A DNA stretch of 64,000 bases from Polynucleobacter sp. MWH-UH24A. Lineage in GTDB: Bacteria; Pseudomonadota; Gammaproteobacteria; Burkholderiales; Burkholderiaceae. The position numbers and the translations under genes are program-made. Shown here piece after piece: positions 29,076 to 37,383 of the stretch. The notes under the pieces were generated by a model that worked only from the letters and a program-made list of their open reading frames with translations, had not been told where the DNA came from and did not search any database. The stretch lies in contig NZ_CP061292.1 in NCBI RefSeq assembly GCF_018687475.1, positions 868,001 to 932,000 on the forward strand, in the 5' to 3' direction. Position 1 is the first letter of the stretch. Each line of letters opens with the position of its first letter.

Positions 29076-29151
29076 GGGTGCTTAGCTCAGCTGGTAGAGC
29101 GTCTGCCTTACACGCAGAATGTCAGCGGTTCGATCCCGTTAGCACCCACCA
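29076..29151 (+). tRNA. tRNA-Val(UAC)
   Basis: The 76-base gene has acceptor GGGTGCT/AGCACCC, a D-arm GCTCAGCTGGTAGAGC, anticodon loop CTTACAC (anticodon TAC), T-arm GCGGTTCGATCCCGT and encoded CCA. It ends 13 bases before the ppiD start, so RNase processing of a shared transcript would leave ppiD with a very short leader. Confidence 0.97.
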
Positions 29152-29164
29152 TTTCTTCTAATCC

Positions 29165-30601
29165 ATGTTCGATTCCGTACGCAAACACCAAAAACTTCTG
29201 CAAATTGTCTTGTTACTTTTTGTAGTTCCTTCCTTTGCAATGTTTGGTATCTCGAGTTACACCGACTTTTTTGATAAAGATACGGATCTCGTCAAGATTG
29301 ATGGCAAATCAATCACCACGGTTGAAGTGGATAACAATGCCAAGCGTCAAGCCGAGCGATTTGGTGGAACGAGTCAAATTGCGCAGAGCCTGCCATTTCG
29401 CCAAGCGGTATTGGATGAACTGATCCAACAGCGTCTCTTGGCATTTGCGGTACGCGACCTCAAACTAAATATTAGTAATGCTTTTCTAAGTCAAAGCTTA
29501 GCGCAGATCCCAGAAATCAAGGCGATGTATAAACCTGATGGCAGTTTTGACTCGGCACGCTATCGGCAGCTCTTAGCCAATGTGGGCATGACCGTTGATC
29601 AATTTGAGAATGCCCAACGTTTTGACCTGATGATTCAGCAGCTGGTCACCGCAGTGGCCCGTACCGAGTTACCCAATCCAAAATTAGCCAGCATGATCTC
29701 AACGATGTATGAGACCGAACGGCAAGTTCAAGCCCTGCGCTTTACTGCAACTGATTTTGTAAACAAGGTGACCCCGACCGATGCTCAATTGCAAGAGTAC
29801 TATGAGGCAAACACCAAACTCTTCGAAGCCCCAGAAACCATTGATGTGGAGTTCTTGGTACTCAAGGCTGACCCTAAAGAAGACGCTAAAGTATTTAATG
29901 ACAGGGCTGATCAGTTTGCGAACATCACTTATGACCAAGCGGACAGCTTAAAACCCGCAGCGGATAAATTAAAGCTCTCGATTCAGTCGGCTAAAGGGGT
30001 GGGGCGTAATGGTCAAGCTAGCCTCTCCAAAGATCACCCCATGAATGACCGACGCGTGGTCCAAGCCTTATTCAACGATGAAGCGCTGAAGAACAAACGC
30101 AATATTGAAGCAGTACAAATCGCTCCGGGTACATTTGTGTCGGCACGCGTTGTGACCTTCTATCCTGCAAAAGTTCTGCCTTATAAAGAAGTGAGCGCTG
30201 AAGTACGTCGCCAGTTCAGCCTAAAGGCTGCTCAAAAACTAGCAGCCGAAGCAGCGGGTACGCGCTTTGAGGCCCTGCAAAAAAATCCCAACGACACCAA
30301 TGGATTTGCTAAGCCAGTGTGGGTCTCACGTAATAAACCAACCGATCTTGTTGGTCCACAGTTGGATGCGGTGATGGCGGTTGATCCAGCCAAACTACCT
30401 GTCGTGGTATCTGCCCAAGGATCTGATGGAATTACTCTGTATCGCATTGATCAGGTTCGACAACCACCGGCCGGGGATCCAAAAATGCGTGCCGCACAAG
30501 CACAGCAAATGGAAGCATTGGCAGCTCAAGCAGAGTTTGCAGCCTTCCTCAATCACATGCGCATCTTAGCGGATGTGAAGATTGTTAATCCTCTGAAGTA
30601 G
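29165..30601 (+). CDS. ppiD: PpiD-like periplasmic chaperone lacking the parvulin domain
   Basis: PpiD is an inner-membrane-anchored periplasmic chaperone near the Sec translocon. The 478-residue protein has a cytoplasmic start, one membrane helix (residues 11-29, LLQIVLLLFVVPSFAMFGI), then the SurA-like N-domain (VDNNAKRQ, AVLDELIQQRLL, DGSFDSARYRQLLANVGMT). The usual parvulin isomerase domain, with its GGDLG and FGFHII motifs, is missing. FEAPETIDVEFLVLKA (residues 221-236) runs almost directly into FNDRADQFANITYDQADSLKPAADKL, which in relatives lies after that domain. Betaproteobacterial relatives are about 150 residues longer. No ribosome site is visible; the ATG is 13 bases after tRNA-Val. 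Confidence 0.85.
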   Translation: MFDSVRKHQKLLQIVLLLFVVPSFAMFGISSYTDFFDKDTDLVKIDGKSITTVEVDNNAKRQAERFGGTSQIAQSLPFRQAVLDELIQQRLLAFAVRDLKLNISNAFLSQSLAQIPEIKAMYKPDGSFDSARYRQLLANVGMTVDQFENAQRFDLMIQQLVTAVARTELPNPKLASMISTMYETERQVQALRFTATDFVNKVTPTDAQLQEYYEANTKLFEAPETIDVEFLVLKADPKEDAKVFNDRADQFANITYDQADSLKPAADKLKLSIQSAKGVGRNGQASLSKDHPMNDRRVVQALFNDEALKNKRNIEAVQIAPGTFVSARVVTFYPAKVLPYKEVSAEVRRQFSLKAAQKLAAEAAGTRFEALQKNPNDTNGFAKPVWVSRNKPTDLVGPQLDAVMAVDPAKLPVVVSAQGSDGITLYRIDQVRQPPAGDPKMRAAQAQQMEALAAQAEFAAFLNHMRILADVKIVNPLK

Positions 30602-30609
30602 TATTGCTC

Positions 30610-30774
30610 GTGGAAGATTTCTATCGATCACCAGAATTCTTAGAAAAACTTCAGGCAGTTGCGAGGAAAAATCCTGACTTACCGGTCTCGATGATTGAGG
30701 ATATTTTGATTGGCCTAGATCAAGTTAGTGCAAATCAAACCACTAGTTACCATTTTGAATCAGATCTGACCTGA
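30610..30774 (+). CDS. Small hypothetical protein (54 residues)
   Basis: A GTG-initiated frame starts 8 bases after the ppiD stop and encodes an acidic 54-residue protein beginning MEDFYRSPEFLEKLQAVARKN. It has no signal peptide, Cys or membrane segment. Two predicted helices (EFLEKLQAVARKN and SMIEDILIGLDQV) flank a Pro. I do not recognise it. No clear ribosome site is present, but the tight spacing would allow translational coupling to ppiD. Confidence 0.4.
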   Translation: MEDFYRSPEFLEKLQAVARKNPDLPVSMIEDILIGLDQVSANQTTSYHFESDLT

Positions 30775-30825
30775 TCTTATTGCTTGGGATAGAGTTTTCT
30801 TTCTTATCCTACGTTAGCAACCAAC

Positions 30826-31488
30826 CTAATTTGTTTTAAGAAGCTCTCGGTATGGTTTGAGAGCCTTCCACACATTGTTAAATAGGATTGGTTGAGCCTG
30901 TTCATTTGGATGAATCCGATCCGCCTGAAATAGCTCAGGCCGTGCAGCGACACCTTCCAAGAAAAAAGGCAGTAGGGGGACTTGCTCTGATTGCGATAGC
31001 GTCACAAATAGGCGTGCAAATTGTTTGGTGTATTCCTGACCATAGTTGGGAGGGATTTGCATCCCAAGCAGCAAAACTTCAGCACCACTTTTCTTGCTCA
31101 TCGCAATCATCTCTTTGAGGTTTTTCTGGGTAGATGAAAGGGAGAGCCCTCGTAAGGCATCATTGGCGCCTAGCTCAATAATCACCAAGCGTGGCTTAAT
31201 CCGCTTTAGAAGATCAGGCAGACGACTTAAGCCACCTGCAGTGGTCTCACCACTAATGCTGGCATTAGCCACTTGCCAAACACTGCCATCTTTACGTAAT
31301 TGATTCTGGAGCAGTCCTACCCAGCCGCTGCCGCGTGGCAGTCCATATTCTGCAGAGAGGCTATCGCCGAGAACCAGGAGTTGTGGAGTCGCGCTTGGGG
31401 TCTTAGTCGTTTGTGCCTGCAAGGGTGCAGTACTGGCGAGTAAGATGGAGGCCAATCCAACAACAAATTGTCTAAACAAAGGGTTCAC
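30826..31488 (-). CDS. tesA: Arylesterase / acyl-CoA thioesterase I (SGNH hydrolase, TesA-like)
   Basis: The 220-residue protein is a periplasmic SGNH/GDSL hydrolase for acyl esters and thioesters. From a GTG at 31488 it has a signal peptide (NPLFRQFVVGLASILLASTAPLQAQ), then LVLGDSLSAEYGL with the catalytic Ser, a GxND block (IELGANDALRG) and DRIHPNEQAQ with Asp and His. A longer frame to 31530 destroys the signal peptide and is rejected. The start codon lies one base from the start of the divergent ATPase gene. The tesA-ybbA pairing matches E. coli. Confidence 0.9.
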   Translation of the reverse strand: MNPLFRQFVVGLASILLASTAPLQAQTTKTPSATPQLLVLGDSLSAEYGLPRGSGWVGLLQNQLRKDGSVWQVANASISGETTAGGLSRLPDLLKRIKPRLVIIELGANDALRGLSLSSTQKNLKEMIAMSKKSGAEVLLLGMQIPPNYGQEYTKQFARLFVTLSQSEQVPLLPFFLEGVAARPELFQADRIHPNEQAQPILFNNVWKALKPYRELLKTN

Positions 31489-31489
31489 A

Positions 31490-32179
31490 GTGACTATTGT
31501 GCATGAATCTACCCCAGTCTTGCAGGCCATGGGTGTGGGTAAAACGGTTCAAACCAGCGATGGGCCGCTTGCGATCTTGCAAGATATTCATTTCGCAATC
31601 CAGGCTGGAGAATCCGTCGCGATTGTGGGGGCATCGGGCTCTGGCAAAAGTACTCTCTTGGGTCTAATGGCTGGCTTGGATCAAGCAACCAGTGGTTCGA
31701 TTGATCTTATGGCGCAGGATTTGGGACGATTGGATGAAGATGGTCGGGCAAAACTAAGAGGCCAGTTCGTCGGATTTGTATTTCAATCCTTTCAACTGGT
31801 GCCGCATCTCAATGCCCTTGAGAACGTGATGCTACCTCTGGAGATTCGGGGTGTACCTCTTACGCAAGCGCGCGAGTTAGCAGCCGATTGCCTCGCACGT
31901 GTCGGCCTGTCGCAGCGCTTGATGCATTACCCTAAAACCCTATCGGGTGGTGAGCAGCAACGGGTGGCCTTGGCCCGTGCGTTTGTTAGTAAGCCAGCCA
32001 TCCTATTTGCAGATGAACCAACCGGTAGTTTGGATGAGGCAAGTGGCGCCAAAGTCATTGAACATCTTTTTGAGCTCAACCGCGAGAATGGTTCTACCTT
32101 AATCCTGGTCACCCATGACCCTCAATTAGCACAGCGCTGTAGCCGTCAGTTAATACTTCAAGGCGGTCGTCTTCTCTAA
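31490..32179 (+). CDS. ABC transporter ATPase, YbbA/LolD type, without its permease
   Basis: The 229-residue protein is an ABC ATPase of the MacB/LolD/YbbA group. Walker A is GASGSGKST near residue 50, the Q-loop QSFQLVPHLNALENVMLPLE, the signature LSGGEQQRVALARA and Walker B ILFADEPTGSLDE. The GTG at 31490 is preferred over an ATG at 31445 that would lie inside tesA; GTG at 31499 is also possible. In E. coli ybbA is followed by the large permease ybbP, but here purL comes next with a 38-base gap. The partner must be elsewhere or absent. Confidence 0.85.
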   Translation: MTIVHESTPVLQAMGVGKTVQTSDGPLAILQDIHFAIQAGESVAIVGASGSGKSTLLGLMAGLDQATSGSIDLMAQDLGRLDEDGRAKLRGQFVGFVFQSFQLVPHLNALENVMLPLEIRGVPLTQARELAADCLARVGLSQRLMHYPKTLSGGEQQRVALARAFVSKPAILFADEPTGSLDEASGAKVIEHLFELNRENGSTLILVTHDPQLAQRCSRQLILQGGRLL

Positions 32180-32205
32180 AAATAGCTTGAGGATCGCTAG
32201 GATCT

Positions 32206-32211
32206 TATAAT
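32206..32211 (+). promoter_or_regulatory. TATAAT box 6 bases before the purL ATG
   Basis: A perfect TATAAT at 32206-32211 is followed by TGCGAG and then the purL start codon. A transcript starting 7 bases after this box would be leaderless or nearly so. No matching -35 hexamer is visible at 17 bases, and no Shine-Dalgarno sequence precedes the ATG. Confidence 0.4.
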
Positions 32212-32217
32212 TGCGAG

Positions 32218-35200
32218 ATGTCCTTTTTCCGTTGTCTGCCCGGGGCTGATGCCCTCTCTGTATTCCGTCAACAACGGCTTCTGAGTCACCTCCATCAGGA
32301 GGGGATTGAACTTCAGTCGATTCATGCTCAGTACCTGCACTTTATCTGGTCTGTTAACGAACTAAGCAGTCAGGAGCTCGTAACGCTTGAGGCCTTACTG
32401 CAATACGGTGAGCCATATCAAGCAATCGCCACACCCAATCGTGCCATCGTGATTCCACGCTTTGGGACGGTTTCACCTTGGGCAAGTAAGGCGACGGATA
32501 TCGCTCATCAATGCGGATTGGATGTGTTGCGGATCGAGCGCGGTATTTGCTATCAATGGAGTGCAAAACGAACGCTCAGCCGAGAGCAAGAACGCATTCT
32601 GCAAGCAAGTCTGTTTGATCGCATGACTGAAATCATCATTACCTCGTACGAAGAAGCGAATGCTCTGTATCAAACGCTGCCAGACCGCCCATTTACTCGC
32701 ATTGATGTGATCGGTATGGGTCAAAAGGCGCTTGATGATGCAAACCAAGCCTTAGGGTTAGCGCTCTCGGCCGATGAGATCACGTATCTTGAAGAGAACT
32801 TTAAGCGCTTAGGTCGCAATCCCAGTGATGTTGAGTTAATTATGTTTGCGCAAGCGAACAGCGAACACTGTCGCCACAAAATCTTTAATGCGAGTTGGAC
32901 AATTGATGGCCAGAACCAAGAGCACTCGCTCTTTGCCATGATTCGGAACACGCACCGTTTGCAGCCAAAGGGAACCGTTGTTGCTTACTCGGATAACTCA
33001 GCGATTATGGAAGGCTGTGAAGCCGATGTATGGAGTTCCACAGGCCCCGCCGGGCAATATCGAACTAAGCGAACTCTCGTGCATACCTTAATGAAGGTTG
33101 AGACCCACAATCATCCCACTGCGATTGCTCCTTTTCAGGGGGCGGCGACTGGATCGGGTGGCGAGATCCGTGATGAGGGCGCAACCGGTATTGGTGGTAA
33201 ACCCAAAGCAGGACTCACTGGATTTTCAGTATCGAACTTGCATATCCCTGGCACGAACTTATCCTGGGAGCAAAAGCCCTATGGCAAACCAGAGCGTATC
33301 GCGACCCCCTTACAAATCATGATCGATGGCCCACTGGGTGGCGCTGCTTTCAATAACGAGTTTGGTCGCCCTAATTTGGGTGGGTATTTCAGGGTCTTTG
33401 AACAAACCATTGCAGGCAAGCGCCGCGGATACCACAAGCCCATCATGATCGCCGGTGGCATTGGTGCGATTGAAGATATCCACACCCATAAGAAAACGAT
33501 TCTGGATGGCGATCTGCTCATTCAGTTGGGTGGTCCTGGGATGCGCATTGGTATGGGCGGTGGCACAGCAAGCTCGATGGCAACAGGTACCAACACCGCC
33601 GACCTTGACTTTGACTCCGTTCAACGCGGTAACCCAGAAATTGAGCGTCGTGCGCAAGAGGTGATTAATCAATGCCGCTCCCTAGGAGAGAACAATCCGA
33701 TTGTGTCAATCCATGATGTGGGTGCAGGTGGCTTATCAAATGCATTTCCTGAGCTCGCCGATAGCGCCAAGCTCGGTGCGCAATTTGAGCTTCGCAAGAT
33801 TCCGTTAGAAGAGAGCGGCATGAGTCCTGCCGAGATCTGGTGCAATGAGTCGCAAGAGCGGTATGTGATTGCGATCCACGCCAAGGATCTCGAACGCTTT
33901 GCCTCCATCTGTGAGCGGGAACGCTGTCCCTATGCGGTCGTTGGGCATACCACCCAAGATCGGCAACTGCAATTGCACGATCAGCAGCAAAGTACTAATC
34001 CAGATCAACGCTATCCAATTGATATGCCGATGGAGGTACTCTTAGGCAAGCCTCCCAAAATGCACCGTGATGTACAAAGTACGCACGAGCAATTTGTTCC
34101 AATCAATTGCAACGACATTGATCTCAAAGTGGCGATTGAAGCTGTATTGCAACAACCAACCGTAGCCAGTAAATCGTTCTTGATCACGATTGGGGATCGC
34201 ACCGTGGGTGGTTTGAACTCCCGCGATCCCTTTGTTGGACCATGGCAAGTACCGGTGGCTGATTGCGCAGTAACCACCATGGACTACCACGGCTATCGCG
34301 GTGAGGCCATGAGTATGGGTGAGCGCACTCCCGTCGCTCTCTTTAATGCGCCCGCGGCGGCCAAGATGGCGGTGGGTGAAGCCATCACGAATATTCTGGC
34401 AGCCGATGTCCAACGAATTGAAGACATCAAGCTCTCAGCGAACTGGATGGCTGCTTGTGGTCAAGCAGGCGAGGATGCCAAACTCTTCGCCTCAGTAGAA
34501 GCAGTCGGCATGGAGCTCTGTCCTGCACTGGGGATCTCGATCCCAGTCGGGAAGGATTCTTTATCAATGGCCACGACCTGGCAGGATCAGAATCAAACCA
34601 AGCAAGTGATTGCACCCGTGTCGCTCATTATCTCGGCCTTCGCCCCAGTACATGATGTTCGCAAAACACTGACACCACAACTCAACACCGAGATCGTGGA
34701 TACCGAACTCATTCTGATTGATCTGGGATGTAACCAAAATCGCATGGCAGGCAGTATCGTCACCCAAGTATTTGATCAAACCGATAGCGAAGCACCATCC
34801 GTTGACAGACCTGAGGTCCTCAAAGGTTTTGCCAACGCGATTACACAACTGCGTGCCAAGCAAGTGGTCTTGGCCTATCACGACCGATCCGACGGAGGCC
34901 TACTCGCCTGTATCGCGGAGATGGCCTTTGCCAGTCATTGCGGTATTTCCATCAACGTTGATTTACTCTGTATTGATGCGCGCACCGAACAGGATTACGG
35001 CGATGCGAAGAATTGGGCGAGCCAAGTCAGCGGTCGCCGCCATGAACAAACCATTCGGGCGCTCTTTAATGAAGAGCTTGGGGTGGTGATTCAGATTGAG
35101 CGTTCGCAGCGCGATTCTGTCTTTGCTATCTTGCGAGAACAGTGCATTAGTGCCTTTAGTCATGTGATCGGTAAACCCAACTCGAATGACACCTTAGAGA

Positions 35201-36204
35201 TCTGGCGCGATGCAAAATGCGTTTACTCAGAGAGCCGCATGACCTTGCAAAAGCTTTGGCAAAACACCAGCTATCAAATTGCACGTCTACGCGATAACCC
35301 CGAGTGCGTTGATAGTGAGTTCAACGCCTTGGATGACGCCAAGGACCCGGGCATGAGCCCGAAGCTCACGTTTGATCCCAACGAGAACATCAGTACACCT
35401 TACCTCCAAAAAACAATTCGCCCAAAGATCGCCATATTACGAGAGCAGGGTGTGAACTCGCATCTGGAGATGGCCTATGCAATGGATCTTGCTGGTTTTG
35501 CTACGCACGATGTCCACATGAGCGATTTGCTTGCGGGCCGCACACACCTTAACGAGTTCCAAGGCCTAGTTGCCTGTGGTGGATTCAGTTACGGCGATGT
35601 ACTCGGAGCCGGTGAAGGATGGGCTAAGACCATTCTCTTTAACCCAATGCTCAGCGATCAGTTCAGAGCGTTTTTTAATCGCTCGGACAGTTTTGCATTA
35701 GGCGTTTGCAATGGTTGCCAGATGATGAGTAATTTATCGAAACTCATTCCAGGGGCAGATGCCTGGCCGAAGTTCACTCGTAATCAGTCAGAGCAATACG
35801 AAGCGCGTTTGGTGATGGTGGAAGTGTTGGATTCTCCATCGCTGTTCTTCAAAGGCATGGCAGGAAGTCATTTACCCATCGCAGTAGCACATGGTGAAGG
35901 CTATGCGAACTTTAAACACCAAGGCAATGATCAACAGATTGAATCCAATCACTTAGCAGCCATACGCTTTATTGATCACTATGGCAAGCCAACGCAGCGC
36001 TATCCATATAACCCTAATGGTTCCCCTCAAGGACTTACTGGCGTAACAACTCCGGATGGCCGTTTCACAGTGATGATGCCGCACCCCGAGCGCGTGTTCA
36101 GAAATGTGCAAATGAGTTGGTATCCCAAAGAATGGCATCAGCACGCGGATGGTGCAAGCCCGTGGCTGCGCATGTTCCGTAATGCCCGTGTTTGGGTGAA
36201 CTAG
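32218..36204 (+). CDS. purL: Phosphoribosylformylglycinamidine synthase PurL (large fused form)
   Basis: PurL converts FGAR to FGAM in purine synthesis using ATP and glutamine. The 1328-residue single chain is the proteobacterial large form. An N-terminal PurS-like domain is followed by two AIR-synthase repeats, with [18 protein letters not shown] near residue 215, [31 protein letters not shown] near 294 and a second pair of ATP-binding modules. A C-terminal class I glutamine amidotransferase has the nucleophile in [10 protein letters not shown] near 1164 and terminal His-Glu in MMPHPERVF. The methyltransferase-like gene starts at the very next base after its stop. Confidence 0.97.
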   Translation: MSFFRCLPGADALSVFRQQRLLSHLHQEGIELQSIHAQYLHFIWSVNELSSQELVTLEALLQYGEPYQAIATPNRAIVIPRFGTVSPWASKATDIAHQCGLDVLRIERGICYQWSAKRTLSREQERILQASLFDRMTEIIITSYEEANALYQTLPDRPFTRIDVIGMGQKALDDANQALGLALSADEITYLEENFKRLGRNPSDVELIMFAQANSEHCRHKIFNASWTIDGQNQEHSLFAMIRNTHRLQPKGTVVAYSDNSAIMEGCEADVWSSTGPAGQYRTKRTLVHTLMKVETHNHPTAIAPFQGAATGSGGEIRDEGATGIGGKPKAGLTGFSVSNLHIPGTNLSWEQKPYGKPERIATPLQIMIDGPLGGAAFNNEFGRPNLGGYFRVFEQTIAGKRRGYHKPIMIAGGIGAIEDIHTHKKTILDGDLLIQLGGPGMRIGMGGGTASSMATGTNTADLDFDSVQRGNPEIERRAQEVINQCRSLGENNPIVSIHDVGAGGLSNAFPELADSAKLGAQFELRKIPLEESGMSPAEIWCNESQERYVIAIHAKDLERFASICERERCPYAVVGHTTQDRQLQLHDQQQSTNPDQRYPIDMPMEVLLGKPPKMHRDVQSTHEQFVPINCNDIDLKVAIEAVLQQPTVASKSFLITIGDRTVGGLNSRDPFVGPWQVPVADCAVTTMDYHGYRGEAMSMGERTPVALFNAPAAAKMAVGEAITNILAADVQRIEDIKLSANWMAACGQAGEDAKLFASVEAVGMELCPALGISIPVGKDSLSMATTWQDQNQTKQVIAPVSLIISAFAPVHDVRKTLTPQLNTEIVDTELILIDLGCNQNRMAGSIVTQVFDQTDSEAPSVDRPEVLKGFANAITQLRAKQVVLAYHDRSDGGLLACIAEMAFASHCGISINVDLLCIDARTEQDYGDAKNWASQVSGRRHEQTIRALFNEELGVVIQIERSQRDSVFAILREQCISAFSHVIGKPNSNDTLEIWRDAKCVYSESRMTLQKLWQNTSYQIARLRDNPECVDSEFNALDDAKDPGMSPKLTFDPNENISTPYLQKTIRPKIAILREQGVNSHLEMAYAMDLAGFATHDVHMSDLLAGRTHLNEFQGLVACGGFSYGDVLGAGEGWAKTILFNPMLSDQFRAFFNRSDSFALGVCNGCQMMSNLSKLIPGADAWPKFTRNQSEQYEARLVMVEVLDSPSLFFKGMAGSHLPIAVAHGEGYANFKHQGNDQQIESNHLAAIRFIDHYGKPTQRYPYNPNGSPQGLTGVTTPDGRFTVMMPHPERVFRNVQMSWYPKEWHQHADGASPWLRMFRNARVWVN

Positions 36205-36981
36205 GTGGCAAGCAACAAAACATCGTTTCCCCCGGTTACGTTCTCCGAGTCTGGTGGTATTCGCTATCTGCATTTAGGTACACCTTGGATTCAAGGTGCG
36301 ATGCGTATTCGCGATCCGAACGAGATCTATCTTGAGTACTCACAACAAATGATGGCCTGGCTCCTCTTTCTACAGAGCAAACCCAAGATGCAGGTTGCAC
36401 AATTGGGCTTGGGTACTGGCTCACTCGCGAAGTTCACACTAGAACATTGTCCTGATGTTGCGAATACGGTTGTGGAGCTTAACCCAGCAGTCATTCTGGC
36501 AGCAAGAACCATGTTTGAGTTACCCAATGATCATGCCAAGCTACGCATTCTGCAAGATGATGCCCTAGCATTTGTGAATAACAAACGGCATCAGCAGCAG
36601 TTCGATGTCTTACAAGTGGATTTGTATGATGCCGATGCCAAAGGTCCGGTCTTAAGTTCGCTTGCGTTTTATCAAGCGTGTTACCGCACTCTAAAAGCAG
36701 TTGGGGTAATGACCGTTAATTTGTTCTCACAACATAAAAGCTTTGACATTAATCTCAACAATATATGTAAAGCCTTTAAGGGTAGGGTACTCATCTTCCC
36801 AGAATCGCACGATTGCAATGCTGTCGCGATCGCTTTCAAAGGACCCATGATCACCACCGATTGGGAGCGTGTTGTGCAGCGCGCCATAATCATTGAACAA
36901 ACGACGGGATTGCCAACTAAGTCCTGGGCAAGTGGTTTGCGCGCAGTGAACGCCCACCAAGACGAACGACTGGTTATTTAA
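36205..36981 (+). CDS. Spermidine-synthase-like methyltransferase-fold protein
   Basis: The 258-residue protein has the Rossmann core of the spermidine synthase family: VAQLGLGTGSLAKF near residue 64 (nucleotide loop), VVELNPAVILAARTMF near 90 (acidic ribose-binding Glu) and FDVLQVDLYDADAKGP near 134. The aminopropyl-acceptor motif of true spermidine synthases (D-x-E near the D-loop) is not clear, so the substrate is uncertain. GTG at 36205 follows the purL TAG without any gap, so translation is probably coupled. Such spermidine-synthase-like proteins are common in Burkholderiales with no assigned function. Confidence 0.65.
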   Translation: MASNKTSFPPVTFSESGGIRYLHLGTPWIQGAMRIRDPNEIYLEYSQQMMAWLLFLQSKPKMQVAQLGLGTGSLAKFTLEHCPDVANTVVELNPAVILAARTMFELPNDHAKLRILQDDALAFVNNKRHQQQFDVLQVDLYDADAKGPVLSSLAFYQACYRTLKAVGVMTVNLFSQHKSFDINLNNICKAFKGRVLIFPESHDCNAVAIAFKGPMITTDWERVVQRAIIIEQTTGLPTKSWASGLRAVNAHQDERLVI

Positions 36982-37048
36982 ATACCCCTTTTCTTTTAGA
37001 TGGTTGTGTGTAATATTTACCTCACACTACTTCTGTGGGGTATCAGTG

Positions 37049-37303
37049 ATGACCGATACGACTTTCATTAGCCTTTTCATCCTCTTTGGTGCGTGTTTTG
37101 GGTTTGTCACTTATGCACAACGTCACTTATTCAGTGAGGGTCCTCACAAGGCAAAGAGTTGCGACGAAAATCCATTTGAAAGTCGTACGTTTTGGGTATT
37201 ACTTTGCGCCTTACTCTGGCCTATCATGGTCGTCACTAGAATCCATAGCGCTTGGCTACTTCACAAACGCAAAAAGCAAGCGAAGCCGGTTGTCTTGCAT
37301 TGA
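37049..37303 (+). CDS. Small hypothetical membrane protein (84 residues)
   Basis: From the ATG at 37049 the protein begins MTDTTFISLFILFGACFGFVTYA, one membrane helix, followed by a short hydrophilic loop (HLFSEGPHKAKSCDENPFES) and a second helix (FWVLLCALLWPIMVVTRI). It ends in a basic tail. A start at 37004 would add a Cys-rich extension and is less likely. I do not recognise a family. It sits alone between purL's downstream gene and the acnB terminator. Confidence 0.55.
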   Translation: MTDTTFISLFILFGACFGFVTYAQRHLFSEGPHKAKSCDENPFESRTFWVLLCALLWPIMVVTRIHSAWLLHKRKKQAKPVVLH

Positions 37304-37334
37304 TATTTGAATCACCGAAGAGTAAGAACTGAAA

Positions 37335-37365
37335 TAAAAAAGCCCAAGGCCTAAACCCTGGGCTT
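37335..37365 (-). terminator. Intrinsic terminator of acnB, possibly bidirectional
   Basis: AAGCCCA (37340-37346) pairs with TGGGCTT (37359-37365). Read on the minus strand, the hairpin is followed by TTTTTT (37335-37340 region), which fits a terminator for acnB. On the plus strand it is followed by CTTTACTTT, so it may also stop transcription from the small membrane-protein gene. Confidence 0.8.
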
Positions 37366-37383
37366 CTTTACTTTAAGTGACGC

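Noticed and set aside
31445..31489. An ATG that would lengthen the ABC ATPase by 15 residues
   Set aside because: It would overlap the tesA signal peptide region, and the additional residues look like noise.
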